Below are positions 53,699 to 61,948 of a stretch of 64,000 nt of DNA, one piece after another (the stretch's first letter is position 1; each line of letters begins with the position of its first letter). A program made the position numbers and the translations under genes. The notes beneath the pieces are model-generated. The model did no database searches, was not told the DNA's origin, and saw nothing but the letters and a program-made list of their open reading frames with translations. The DNA is from Chryseobacterium sp. SN22 (lineage in GTDB: Bacteria; Bacteroidota; Bacteroidia; Flavobacteriales; Weeksellaceae). The stretch spans positions 1-64,000 of the forward strand of contig NZ_VTSX01000013.1 of the NCBI RefSeq assembly GCF_008329705.1. Reading direction: 5' to 3'.

Positions 53699-53923
53699 TT
53701 AAACGGCAGGCGAATCATCATCGCCGTCCGATGGATATTTCATCGTATGCAGCATATCCTGGGTCGGTTTGGTTACGGTATCTGCAACTTTTGATGTGGT
53801 AATTACCCCATCCTGAAGAGGAGAGGAAACATCTGTTCCACCTTTTATCTTTTCAGGATCCTGAATCTGTTTCTCTAAAAATGAGGCGAAAAAAGGCTTC
53901 TTTTTTGAATTCTTGTTTTTCAT
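53699..53923 (-). CDS. Graspetide precursor peptide A1
   Basis: The 74-residue precursor starts MKNKNSKKKPFFASFLEKQ; the PFFASFLE helix is the recognition motif of microviridin leaders (PFFARFLE in cyanobacteria). The leader ends IKGG. The core has SSPLQD, TSKVAD and TKPTQD modules and finishes TMKYPSDGDDDSPAV. Thr, Lys and Ser line up with the microviridin donors and the three Asp with acceptors. The second module is spaced less regularly than in the other precursors. It is the precursor closest to the enzyme genes. Confidence 0.9.
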   Translation of the reverse strand: MKNKNSKKKPFFASFLEKQIQDPEKIKGGTDVSSPLQDGVITTSKVADTVTKPTQDMLHTMKYPSDGDDDSPAV

Positions 53924-53956
53924 ATAATTTAATTTTGATTGTACGCTTATTTGTTA

Positions 53957-54199
53957 TTAAGGTGTCGGAGTATGAGGGTCATCTCCGGGCGGTACCGGAT
54001 CGTATCCGCCGTCATCACTATCGGAAGGATACTTCAGGGTAATCGGTCCGTCGATCGTTGGCGATGTTACGGCATCTTTTTCAGGGATGGTTATATGGTC
54101 AGTCAAAGGACTGGTTCCTCCGCCCTGAATCTCCTCAGGATGCTCAATCTGTTTCTCCAGAAAAGAAGCAAAGAACGGCTTTTTGTCTTTCTTTTTCAT
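53957..54199 (-). CDS. Graspetide precursor peptide A2
   Basis: The 80-residue precursor has MKKKDKKPFFASFLEKQIEH, a leader ending IQGG, three modules TSPLTD, TIPEKD and TSPTID, and the terminal core TLKYPSDSDDGG. It has a longer tail than the others: YDPVPPGDDPHTPTP, a Pro/Asp-rich follower segment. It lies 33 bp before A1 in the same direction. Modules are spaced by two residues (period of eight), with one three-residue step before the terminal core. Confidence 0.9.
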   Translation of the reverse strand: MKKKDKKPFFASFLEKQIEHPEEIQGGGTSPLTDHITIPEKDAVTSPTIDGPITLKYPSDSDDGGYDPVPPGDDPHTPTP

Positions 54200-54236
54200 A
54201 ATGTCTGTAATTTGATTGGGTTATTGTGATTTGGCT

Positions 54237-54452
54237 TTACAATTCGTTTCCGCCTTCATCGCTGTCGGACGGATATTTCATGCTCACGGTATCTTCCCCG
54301 GGCTTGGTAAGGCTGTCTATTGTCGGTGAAGTTACGGCATCCTTCAGAACCCCAGTGGAAGTGTCGGATCCTCCCCTCACTCTTTCCGGATCCTGTACCT
54401 GCTTTTCCAGGAAGGAAGCAAAGAACGGTTTTTTGATATTCTTTTTTTTCAT
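54237..54452 (-). CDS. Graspetide precursor peptide A3
   Basis: The 71-residue precursor has the leader MKKKNIKKPFFASFLEKQVQ with VRGG at its end, modules TGVLKD, TSPTID and TKPGED at an exact eight-residue period, and a terminal SMKYPSDSDEGGNEL. The terminal core starts with Ser in place of Thr, which can still form an ester. Lys and Asp/Glu needed for the amide are present. It is 37 bp upstream of A2. Confidence 0.9.
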   Translation of the reverse strand: MKKKNIKKPFFASFLEKQVQDPERVRGGSDTSTGVLKDAVTSPTIDSLTKPGEDTVSMKYPSDSDEGGNEL

Positions 54453-54588
54453 GATTAAATTGGATTGGAGTATTATATTGCTTTTGAATCCAGGTCTGTT
54501 ATCTCATTAAAACATTCCACCTTTAAATGAACAAACATATTAATTTTATGAAAGTTTGATTATGATAGAACCGGCCGGGCTATTTTAT

Positions 54589-54804
54589 TTAATCCAGATC
54601 TTCAGCGGCATCACTGTCGGAAGGATATCTCATGGTTACGGCATCATAGTTCGGAGCCGTTACACTATCTTTCAATACTGACGTGATGTTGTCTTCTGCC
54701 GGTAATGTTATGGCACCGGACCCACCTTTAACTTTCTCAGGATCCTGGATCTGCTTTTCAAGGAAAGAAGCAAAAAAAGGTTTTTTAGATTTCTTGTTTT
54801 CCAT
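54589..54804 (-). CDS. Graspetide precursor peptide A4 (first in the operon)
   Basis: The 71-residue precursor has the leader MENKKSKKPFFASFLEKQIQ with VKGG, modules TLPAED, TSVLKD and TAPNYD at an exact eight-residue period, and a terminal TMRYPSDSDAAEDLD. The Lys used for the amide in microviridins is Arg here, and the residue at the usual amide acceptor position is Ala, so this core probably makes esters only. It is first in the operon and separated from A3 by 136 bp. Confidence 0.9.
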   Translation of the reverse strand: MENKKSKKPFFASFLEKQIQDPEKVKGGSGAITLPAEDNITSVLKDSVTAPNYDAVTMRYPSDSDAAEDLD

Positions 54805-54919
54805 AGTATTAATATTTAGTCATTTAGAAGTTACTAAAGTATTAAAAAAATTCACACCAGGAAGAATAAATGTATATTTTAAGAAAATTTTAACAAATTC
54901 GGATTAATAGTAGATTATA

Positions 54920-55699
54920 TTATCCAATATTTAAAAATTCTTTGACAATCACTGCAAAATCGACAGGATTTTCCGCCTGTACCCAATGCCCGGCATTTTT
55001 CACGGTAACGAATTCCGCTTTCGGGAACTGCTGCCTGATGGCAAACTGGTCCTGCGGAAGGATGTAATTTGATTTTTCCCCGGCAATAAAAAGTGTTTCT
55101 CCGTTGAATGTCCCGAATCTGATGGCATTGGAAACAAACTGGTTGTACTTTTCGGCCAAAGTTTTCAGATTGAACCTCCAGTTCAGTCTTTTGTTTTCGT
55201 CCCAATACAGGTTTTTCGTCAGAAACTGAATGGTCGATCGCTCCGGAATGTACTGGCTTAAAACCGTCTCTACCTCGTTCCTGGAATTTACCGTATTGAA
55301 ATCCACCGTTTCCAGTGCTTTTATGATTCCCTGATGATGCGGCGGATAGGCTTTTGGAGAAATATCAACCACGATGAGCTTCTCAACTTTTTCAGGATAC
55401 TTTATGGCGAACTGCATCACAGCCTTCCCTCCCAAAGAATGCCCCAGGATATGGGCTTTTTCCATTCCGTAATGTTCCATATACCGAAGAATGTCGTCTG
55501 CCAGATCATCGTGAGACATTTCGTCGGAATGAAAACTTCTCCCGTGGTTGCGGAGATCGATCAGATGGGTCGGCATCTGTTCTCGGAAATCTTTCCCGAA
55601 AGTACCCCAGTTGTCAAGCATTCCGAATAAGCCGTGGAATACCAGCAAAGGAGTGGATGAAAGGTTTTCACCGAATATTTTTGAATTAAGGATTTGCAT
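54920..55699 (-). CDS. Alpha/beta hydrolase (YbfF-like)
   Basis: The 259-residue protein has the alpha/beta-hydrolase layout: LLVFHGLFGMLDNWGTFG near residue 18 (oxyanion region), the nucleophile elbow HILGHSLGGKAVMQFA near residue 84 with Ser in GHSLGG, and a C-terminal catalytic His in NAGHWVQAE. This set is characteristic of YbfF-type esterases acting on short acyl chains or acyl-CoA. It lies upstream of the graspetide operon on the same strand, more than 110 bp away; a link to peptide processing is not indicated. Confidence 0.88.
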   Translation of the reverse strand: MQILNSKIFGENLSSTPLLVFHGLFGMLDNWGTFGKDFREQMPTHLIDLRNHGRSFHSDEMSHDDLADDILRYMEHYGMEKAHILGHSLGGKAVMQFAIKYPEKVEKLIVVDISPKAYPPHHQGIIKALETVDFNTVNSRNEVETVLSQYIPERSTIQFLTKNLYWDENKRLNWRFNLKTLAEKYNQFVSNAIRFGTFNGETLFIAGEKSNYILPQDQFAIRQQFPKAEFVTVKNAGHWVQAENPVDFAVIVKEFLNIG

Positions 55700-55941
55700 A
55701 GGTTGTTTTTTTGGATGGGTGATAGAAGCGCGAAGCCGGATGTTTACGTTAGTCAGCAGTTCAGCTTCCGATTTTTCAATTGTTTGTAGTTTTTGTGGAT
55801 GGATGATGGATGCGGGCCACAGGATGCTTATGAGGTTGAAAGACTTTACTTTTTGATTGAAAATTGATGATCACAACAAACCTCATTCAAAATTTATATT
55901 CAATAGAACTTCCAGCTTCCGGCATCTATCATTCAGCTAAT
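55700..55941. other. Spacer with imperfect direct and inverted repeats
   Basis: TTTTTTGGATGGGTGATAGA near 55706 is partly repeated as TTTTTGTGGATGGATGATGG near 55790, and an inverted relative, CTTCCGGCATCTATCATTC, lies at 55915-55933. No coding frame is supported. Confidence 0.4.
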
Positions 55942-56661
55942 TCACCATTTTGCCAGCCTCTTTAAATAGGCCTGAACCGTATTTTCCAATCCTATGTACA
56001 GGGCTTCGGAGATCAGGGCATGACCGATGGAAACTTCCAGCAGATTCGGGATATGATCGGCAAAATATTTTAAATTATCCAAGCTTAGATCGTGTCCGGC
56101 ATTGATTCCCAATCCGAACTCCGTGGCGAGAACTGCCGTCTCATAATAGGGTTTTATGGCAGCTTCTTTATTCTGAATATAATATTTTGCGTAGGCTTCG
56201 GTATAGAGCTCAATGCGGTCGGTTCCCGTTTTGGCGGCATACTCTACCAGTTCGGGAGCAGGATCAAGGAAAATGGAAGTCCGGATGCCTGCATTTTTGA
56301 ACTCGGCAATGATTTCGGTAAGGAAATCAAAATGTTTTCTGGTGTCCCAGCCGGCGTTGGAAGTAATGGCATCGTCTGCATCCGGAACCAAAGTTACCTG
56401 TTCCGGTTTTACCGCCAGCACCATATCGATAAAAGGCCGGTGCGGATTCCCTTCAATATTGAACTCTGTTGTCACCAACGGCTTCAGGTCATAAACATCT
56501 TTTCTGGTAATGTGTCTTTCATCCGGCCTGGGATGAATGGTGATTCCCTGTCCGCCGAATTCCTGGATCTTTACAGCTGCTTCCGTTACGCTTGGCATTT
56601 CGCCTCCCCTTGCATTTCTTATCGTTGCAATTTTATTAATATTTACGCTTAGTTTTGTCAT
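55942..56661 (-). CDS. pdxJ: Pyridoxine 5'-phosphate synthase
   Basis: The 239-residue TIM-barrel protein starts [20 protein letters not shown] and has [18 protein letters not shown] near residue 38, [48 protein letters not shown], and a final [17 protein letters not shown]. These are the PdxJ substrate and phosphate sites. It condenses 3-amino-1-hydroxyacetone phosphate with deoxyxylulose 5-phosphate to pyridoxine 5'-phosphate in vitamin B6 synthesis. A 242-bp spacer with imperfect repeats separates it from the hydrolase gene. Confidence 0.96.
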   Translation of the reverse strand: MTKLSVNINKIATIRNARGGEMPSVTEAAVKIQEFGGQGITIHPRPDERHITRKDVYDLKPLVTTEFNIEGNPHRPFIDMVLAVKPEQVTLVPDADDAITSNAGWDTRKHFDFLTEIIAEFKNAGIRTSIFLDPAPELVEYAAKTGTDRIELYTEAYAKYYIQNKEAAIKPYYETAVLATEFGLGINAGHDLSLDNLKYFADHIPNLLEVSIGHALISEALYIGLENTVQAYLKRLAKW

Positions 56662-56878
56662 TTTAAATGATAATTTTTAAATAGGTCTGACGGATTATTG
56701 ATGGGTTAAATCAACCCATTTTTAACTTATCCGGTATTATTAATACCATCAGTCCCGCCTGATGATTATACAGCTGCAAAGCTATTGATAAAATACAGAT
56801 TCCAAAAACGAAAAACAGCTTTCCATACTGAGATTTCGCATAGAATCCGATGTCCTTTTTAAATTCAGACTGAAAATC

Positions 56879-58138
56879 CTACACCTTTACCTGCATCACT
56901 TCAAGATCAAAAACCTTTGAGGCTACCAGAAGATGATCAAAAATATCAGCCTGGATCTGTTCGAATTTTACCCACTCCGTATCATTGGTAAACGAATAAA
57001 TCTCCAGCGGAAGTCCCTGCGGCGTAATGTTCAGCTGACGCACCATGATCGGGCCTTCCTTATCCAGTTCGGGAATCCTCTCAATATATTTCTGGGCATA
57101 AATCCTGAATACCCCGATGTTGGTAAGCTGCCGTCCGTTGATGATCTCCTCTTTATGGGCCATGTTCTCTTTTTCCTTTTTCAGGTTTACGGAACTTTCT
57201 TCCAGGTATTCTGAAATAAGGTTGATGCTTTTCAGCCGCTGTATATCACTATCTGTCAGGAATTTAAACGAATTGATGTTGAAATAAATTGATTTTTTAA
57301 TTCTCCTTGTATTTTTTTCCGAAATCACCTGAAGGTTTTTGATCTCAGTGGTCAAGAGGTCATACGTTGGTATTGTGGAAAAGGTTTTGTCGAAATTGTT
57401 AATCCTGGTTGTCAACAGATTGATTTCCGCAATATTTCCTTCAACGTTATACTTGGGAATACTTACCCAATCCCCTACTTTCAGATTTTTGGAAGTGGCG
57501 ACGTGAAGCCCTGTGACGAATCCCAGAATGGTATCCCTGAAAACCAATACCAGAACTGCCGTGATGGCCCCCAGACTTCCGACGATGGTGGTTCCTTTGA
57601 TTCCGAAAACCACACAGAGGCCCACCACCGAAAAAATGAAGATCCCTAAAATTTTTACAGTTTCGGAAATGGCATTCAGTGCCATGATTTTATAGTAGTC
57701 CTGCTTGATAACGAAATAATTCCTGAAAGCCGTTAGCCCACGGTACAACATACCGGCGAAGATCATCACAATGCCCAGGTTGACGGACCGGACAATAAAT
57801 TTGGTGGTATTCCTCAGTGCACCGGCAAAAATAGATTCGTGGATACCCCCGATGATTAAAAGGGCAATCAGATGCGCCAGGGAATTGGTAATTCTTGAAG
57901 CGTAGACCGAATTAACGATCGGGTACTTCTCCTGATTGCGGAAAATGCTGAAAATATTATTGATGATGATTTTCAGGATAAAATCGATTACAAAGAAAAT
58001 AATGCAGAGCAAAGCTAGTTTTACAATCATGTGGAAGACCCACTCCAGGCCGGTCGGCGAAATTTTGCTTATGTAAATATACAGGGGCTCAGTAAGTTCC
58101 TGTATCAAATCTTTGGTTTCTTTCAATTGGTCTTTCAT
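56879..58138 (-). CDS. MscS-family mechanosensitive channel (YbdG-like)
   Basis: The 419-residue protein (start at ATG 58138; a TTG directly before it is less likely) has about five hydrophobic helices in residues 20-190, the pore helix and beta-domain region GSLGAITAVLVLVFRDTILG near residue 190, LKVGDWVSIPKYNVEGNIAE, and a C-terminal soluble domain. This is the MscS fold with the longer N-terminus of YbdG-like members. It would release ions on membrane tension during osmotic downshock. It has a promoter box 5 nt before the start and lies upstream of pdxJ on the same strand with a 217-bp gap. Confidence 0.88.
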   Translation of the reverse strand: MKDQLKETKDLIQELTEPLYIYISKISPTGLEWVFHMIVKLALLCIIFFVIDFILKIIINNIFSIFRNQEKYPIVNSVYASRITNSLAHLIALLIIGGIHESIFAGALRNTTKFIVRSVNLGIVMIFAGMLYRGLTAFRNYFVIKQDYYKIMALNAISETVKILGIFIFSVVGLCVVFGIKGTTIVGSLGAITAVLVLVFRDTILGFVTGLHVATSKNLKVGDWVSIPKYNVEGNIAEINLLTTRINNFDKTFSTIPTYDLLTTEIKNLQVISEKNTRRIKKSIYFNINSFKFLTDSDIQRLKSINLISEYLEESSVNLKKEKENMAHKEEIINGRQLTNIGVFRIYAQKYIERIPELDKEGPIMVRQLNITPQGLPLEIYSFTNDTEWVKFEQIQADIFDHLLVASKVFDLEVMQVKV

Positions 58139-58143
58139 CAAAA

Positions 58144-58171
58144 CAAATTTAATAAATTTAGATTCAGCAAA
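58144..58171 (-). promoter_or_regulatory. Promoter of the mechanosensitive channel gene, leaderless configuration
   Basis: The minus strand reads TAAATTTG (58151-58144), matching TAnnTTTG, 5 nt before the ATG at 58138. TTTTG about 16 nt upstream could be the -33 part. Confidence 0.5.
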
Positions 58172-58306
58172 ACCCTTTTAAAATCGGGATTTTTCACCAT
58201 AATCTGTCTTAAAATTTTACGAATTATTTAAAATATAATCCAAATCATAAAATATTTAACAATAAAAGAACTAAATTAGTATTCTAACTAAAAAAAACTA
58301 AAGCTT

Positions 58307-59488
58307 ATGAAAAAGTTTAACCTTCTTTTCATTTTCATTGTTCTTTTATCATTGGGGGCCTGCCGCCCAGAATCTGAAAGCCCTACCGAAATCACCATTG
58401 ACAATACCGTAAAGACCGGAAAAATTACAGGGAAAGTCATGTCTCAAAACGGAGTAAAGCCCATCGGAGGTGCGTCGGTTTTTACGTTTGATGAAAAGCA
58501 TAAGATTTACTACACCGCAACTGATGCCGACGGTAATTTCACACTTGAAGCACCGGTGGGAAACCATACCTTCTATATTCAGACAGGTAACGGGAGCAAT
58601 TTCCGGACAGAGATTTCCGCGACGGTAAAACACAACGAGACCCTGAGCCTGGATGCCGGACAGACCAAGCTGAACCAGGTGGCAAAAATAGCTTACGTAA
58701 AAGGCACCTATGATAAAATTGAAGACATTATCCAGAGTTTAGGCTATACCGCAACCGAAATCACCAATAATGACCTCGCCAGCCTCACGACTATTGCCCA
58801 GTATGATATTATATTTCTGAACTGCGGCTCAAGAAACAACTATTCTTCCAATCCCGCACTGTATGCTGCTGCTGAGGCCAATCTTGCCATCTTTGTAGCC
58901 AACGGAGGAAGTATTTACGCTTCAGACTGGGACGTTTCCTATCTCGTAGGCGGTACCAGCAATACCTCAGCGTGTGCTCCGGCAGGAGGATTTGTTCCCG
59001 ATTCGAAATTATGCTCCCAGAACATCGGAAATTCAGGCAATGTAGGAGCTACTGTTACCAACGCCGGCCTTACCACCGCTTTAGGCTTCAACAATCTGAA
59101 CATCAATTATGACCTGGGAACATGGCAGAAAATCATCAGTTACGATCCGGCTTACTGGGAAGTTTTGGTAAAAGAAACCTCTTCCAATGACGCCCTGATG
59201 ATAAGAACCAACCATTTTTCGGCTACCGGACTGCCGACGACACCGATCGGAAACGCTCCGACCACTACTTTTACAACGGTTTGTATTACCCTTCCCGGGA
59301 ATATCCAGATCAGCCTCTCCGTTCCCCAGGCTATCGTTCCATATCTTGTAGCTTTGGGCGCTACCGTAGGACCTTGCTCGGGATCGGCAAACAGTGGCTA
59401 TATTTATTACACGACTTTCCACAACCACGCCAGCGGAAATATCGGAAACGCCGAAGTGATCCTGCAGTATGTTATCTTGAACCTTTAA
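58307..59488 (+). CDS. Lipoprotein with carboxypeptidase-regulatory-like and ThuA-like domains
   Basis: The 393-residue protein has a lipoprotein signal with LGACRPE (Cys near residue 19). Residues about 40-115 fit the CarboxypepD_reg fold (GKVMSQNGVKPIGGASVFT, YYTATDADGNFTLEAPVG). Residues about 125-390 start IAYVKGTYDKIEDIIQSLGY and contain YDIIFLNCGSRNN and LAIFVANGGSIYASDWDVSY, resembling a ThuA/glutamine-amidotransferase-like Rossmann fold. The combination fits a surface lipoprotein with a polysaccharide-related role, which is not proven. It ends at a good terminator. Confidence 0.8.
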   Translation: MKKFNLLFIFIVLLSLGACRPESESPTEITIDNTVKTGKITGKVMSQNGVKPIGGASVFTFDEKHKIYYTATDADGNFTLEAPVGNHTFYIQTGNGSNFRTEISATVKHNETLSLDAGQTKLNQVAKIAYVKGTYDKIEDIIQSLGYTATEITNNDLASLTTIAQYDIIFLNCGSRNNYSSNPALYAAAEANLAIFVANGGSIYASDWDVSYLVGGTSNTSACAPAGGFVPDSKLCSQNIGNSGNVGATVTNAGLTTALGFNNLNINYDLGTWQKIISYDPAYWEVLVKETSSNDALMIRTNHFSATGLPTTPIGNAPTTTFTTVCITLPGNIQISLSVPQAIVPYLVALGATVGPCSGSANSGYIYYTTFHNHASGNIGNAEVILQYVILNL

Positions 59489-59505
59489 TAAAATTTCACT
59501 TATAC

Positions 59506-59540
59506 AAAAAGCGGCTTTCAGAAGAGCCGCTTTTTTTATA
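59506..59540 (+). terminator. Terminator of the lipoprotein gene
   Basis: AAAAAGCGGCT and AGCCGCTTTTT form an 11-bp stem with a TTCAGAAG loop, followed by further T residues. Confidence 0.88.
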
Positions 59541-59564
59541 TCTTGCATAGTATAATCAAACATC

Positions 59565-60056
59565 ATGGACGTTGTATTAATTGAGATTCTTTGCCTTGCC
59601 TTACTGTTTCTTGGTATTTTAGGAACTTTCCTTCCCGTGCTGCCTGGACTCTTACTAAGTATCTGCGGCCTGCTGATCTATAAATTCGGAACCGATGCTG
59701 ACCTCCCGATGATCTATGTCTGGGCATTTGTGATCCTGACGGCGGCTTCGGTGGTTTTAAATTACGTCATTCCTGCAAAAACCAATCAGAAATACGGAGG
59801 AACCCGCTGGGGAAGCATTGGTTCCATCATCGGAACTATTGTCGGGATGTTTCTGCCGATTCCTCTGGGATTTTTAGTGGGGATGTTTGCCGGTGTTTTT
59901 ATCGGGGAACTTCTGCATGACAGCAAAGATATGACAAAAGCCTTGCAATCGACCAAAGGAGCCTTCATTGGATTTATTTACGGAACGGGATTCAGCCTGG
60001 TCGTGGGAGTGGCCATGTTTTTGGTAGTACTTCTGGATATGCTTAATGTTATCTAA
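59565..60056 (+). CDS. DUF456 membrane protein
   Basis: The 163-residue protein is very hydrophobic, with about five helices. The start ILCLALLFLGILGTFLPVLP followed by GLLLSICGLLIYKF, and the central GTRWGSIGSIIGTIVGMF near residue 80, are the DUF456 pattern, glycine-zipper-rich. Its function is unknown. It starts 77 bp after the preceding gene and lies 12 bp before a lipoprotein gene in the same direction. Confidence 0.85.
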   Translation: MDVVLIEILCLALLFLGILGTFLPVLPGLLLSICGLLIYKFGTDADLPMIYVWAFVILTAASVVLNYVIPAKTNQKYGGTRWGSIGSIIGTIVGMFLPIPLGFLVGMFAGVFIGELLHDSKDMTKALQSTKGAFIGFIYGTGFSLVVGVAMFLVVLLDMLNVI

Positions 60057-60068
60057 AAAAAAGAAATT

Positions 60069-60566
60069 ATGATTCCGTATAAAACCATTATTCTTAGTGT
60101 GAGCTCGATGTTTTTAATGAACTGCAACGCTCAGAAAAAAACCAACAAGATCAAAGTGGATACCGATAAAAACCAGGTTCAGCAAGTAACAAACTCAGAC
60201 AAAACCATCCTTTATTTCAATGAAGGCGAAAACCGTTTCCTGAAAGAATACCAGATGAATGTGACCTTCAAAGGGATTTCTGAGGACAGCCGCTGCCCGA
60301 AAGACGTCAACTGCATCTGGGCAGGGGTTGCCGTAGCACAGGTTGAAGTAATGGGAACCGCTACCCGGCCGATGACGCTGGAAATTGCGACGATCGATAA
60401 CAAAGCCAGAAACTACACTGCATCGGCTGTCTTTAACGGCTATACGATTTCTCTGGCGGATGTCCAGCCTTACCCAGGCGCTGTTGACGGGGCAAAAGCC
60501 CTGAAAGGAAAATACAGAATCGGAATTACCATCACCAAAGCAGGCGATCCTTCTACCACGAAATAG
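60069..60566 (+). CDS. Hypothetical lipoprotein with conserved CPKDVNCIWAG motif
   Basis: The 165-residue protein has an N-terminus ending FLMNCNAQKK, suggesting a lipoprotein cut before Cys. The mature part (about 50-160) has the motif SRCPKDVNCIWAGVA, with two cysteines that probably form a disulfide, followed by beta strands; this motif recurs in uncharacterised Bacteroidota lipoproteins. It is 12 bp after the DUF456 gene and overlaps the convergent ung gene by 14 bp. Confidence 0.78.
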   Translation: MIPYKTIILSVSSMFLMNCNAQKKTNKIKVDTDKNQVQQVTNSDKTILYFNEGENRFLKEYQMNVTFKGISEDSRCPKDVNCIWAGVAVAQVEVMGTATRPMTLEIATIDNKARNYTASAVFNGYTISLADVQPYPGAVDGAKALKGKYRIGITITKAGDPSTTK

Positions 60567-61194
60567 GTTTCTTCCCTTTTGAAACCAGATACTCATTGAT
60601 TTTAGAGAAAGGTCTGCTGCCGAAAAACCCTCTGTGAACGGAAAAAGGCGAAGGGTGTGCGGATTTTAAGATAAAATGTTTGGCCGGATCAATAAGTTCG
60701 GCCTTTTTTTGTGCAAAGGCTCCCCAAAGCACAAAGACCACATTTTCTTTTTTGTCTGAAATTTCTTTAATGATATAATCGGTAAACTTTTCCCAGCCCA
60801 GGTCTTTGTGGGAATTTGGCGAGTGCGCACGGACGGTTAAAGTGGCATTTAATAATAAAACGCCCTGTTTGCCCCAGTCATCCAGTTCTTTCGATGTCCT
60901 CACTACGCCCACATCATCTTTTAATTCGATAAAAATATTTTTCAGCGACGGCGGTGCCGTTACCTGTTCAGAAACAGAGAAGCATAGACCGTTTGCCTGG
61001 TAATCGTTATGGTAAGGATCCTGGCCGAGAATAACGACTTCAATATCATCAAACGGTGTAATTTCCAGCGCCCTGAAAATCTGGCTTTTCGGCGGGAAAA
61101 CTTTGGTTGCGGCATATTCCTGCTTTACTTTTTCCCAAAGGTTGGTAAAGTAAGGGGTATTTTTTATCGGGGCTAAAACTTCGGTCCAGGTCAT
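60553..61194 (-). CDS. ung: Uracil-DNA glycosylase
   Basis: The 213-residue protein has the family 1 UDG motif VVILGQDPYHNDYQANGLCF with the catalytic water-activating Asp59 (in GQDPYH), GVLLLNATLTVRAHSPNSH near residue 115, and LKSAHPSPFSVHRGFFG near residue 177 with the catalytic His. It removes uracil from DNA and starts base-excision repair. The length is close to the family norm (about 220). Its 3-prime end overlaps a convergent lipoprotein gene by 14 bp. Confidence 0.97.
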   Translation of the reverse strand: MTWTEVLAPIKNTPYFTNLWEKVKQEYAATKVFPPKSQIFRALEITPFDDIEVVILGQDPYHNDYQANGLCFSVSEQVTAPPSLKNIFIELKDDVGVVRTSKELDDWGKQGVLLLNATLTVRAHSPNSHKDLGWEKFTDYIIKEISDKKENVVFVLWGAFAQKKAELIDPAKHFILKSAHPSPFSVHRGFFGSRPFSKINEYLVSKGKKPISW

Positions 61195-61243
61195 GATTTT
61201 AATTTGAAAATTTGAGAATGAACTAATTTGGAAATAATTTCTC

Positions 61244-61894
61244 TTAATGGTTTTTTATTAATTTAAAATATTCATTGAAAAAAACAGCTGTTTCATCTTG
61301 AGGAATATCGTAGGGGTCACTAATAATCATATCAATTTTCTTGCCTTTATAAAAAAGAAGCTTATGTCCACAACTTTCCATATCTATATAAGAAACTATG
61401 GCTTCTGAAGCTTCTGAAAGTTCCTCTATCCAATTTTTTACAAAAAGCGATTCGACAAGCATGCTGCTCATAGCAGTCGTAACTGCCGTAAAATTAATAT
61501 GATAAACCTCATCTTCTTTATACTTTACAATTTTTGTATCGAAACCACCTATTCTTATTTTTCCGTTTCCTAAATAGTAATTTTCAAAGTCATCTTTAAA
61601 AGTTTCGGCATCAAAACAATAAGGATAATGGCGAGACAAGCTGTTTATAATTACAGGATCTATGTCAAAGATAAGGGAGGCTGTAAAAGAAATTCCATTA
61701 TCAAGGTGTATGTAAGAATCTTTAAAAATATTTTTATCATTTTTAAAATCGTGTCCGCCGATTTTTACATTTTCATTTTCCCACTGTAAAAATTTGGGTT
61801 CGTCGTAATCATATAACTTTTCACTAAGCCAATGTAATGCATCAATCAGCTTTGCTTCTTTTACAAAAATTTCTATCGAGTAATCTAATCCCAT
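61244..61894 (-). CDS. Hypothetical protein (cytoplasmic)
   Basis: The 216-residue protein starts MGLDYSIEIFVKEAKLIDAL and contains alternating helices and strands with no signal peptide. Motifs such as IRIGGFDTKIVKYKEDEVYH and DMIISDPYDIPQDETAVFFN do not match a family I know. High Asp, Glu, Asn and Ile content and low GC, compared with nearby ung, suggest an accessory gene, possibly an immunity-type or contact-system gene. This is only a suggestion. Confidence 0.6.
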   Translation of the reverse strand: MGLDYSIEIFVKEAKLIDALHWLSEKLYDYDEPKFLQWENENVKIGGHDFKNDKNIFKDSYIHLDNGISFTASLIFDIDPVIINSLSRHYPYCFDAETFKDDFENYYLGNGKIRIGGFDTKIVKYKEDEVYHINFTAVTTAMSSMLVESLFVKNWIEELSEASEAIVSYIDMESCGHKLLFYKGKKIDMIISDPYDIPQDETAVFFNEYFKLIKNH

Positions 61895-61948
61895 TTTAAA
61901 TTAAAAATAACAATCATCAAAAGAGATAAATAATCTCCGGATGGTTAT

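Noticed and set aside
54683-54907. A plus-strand frame opposite precursor A4
   Set aside because: Similar frames arise opposite all four precursors because they share a leader; none has its own start context.
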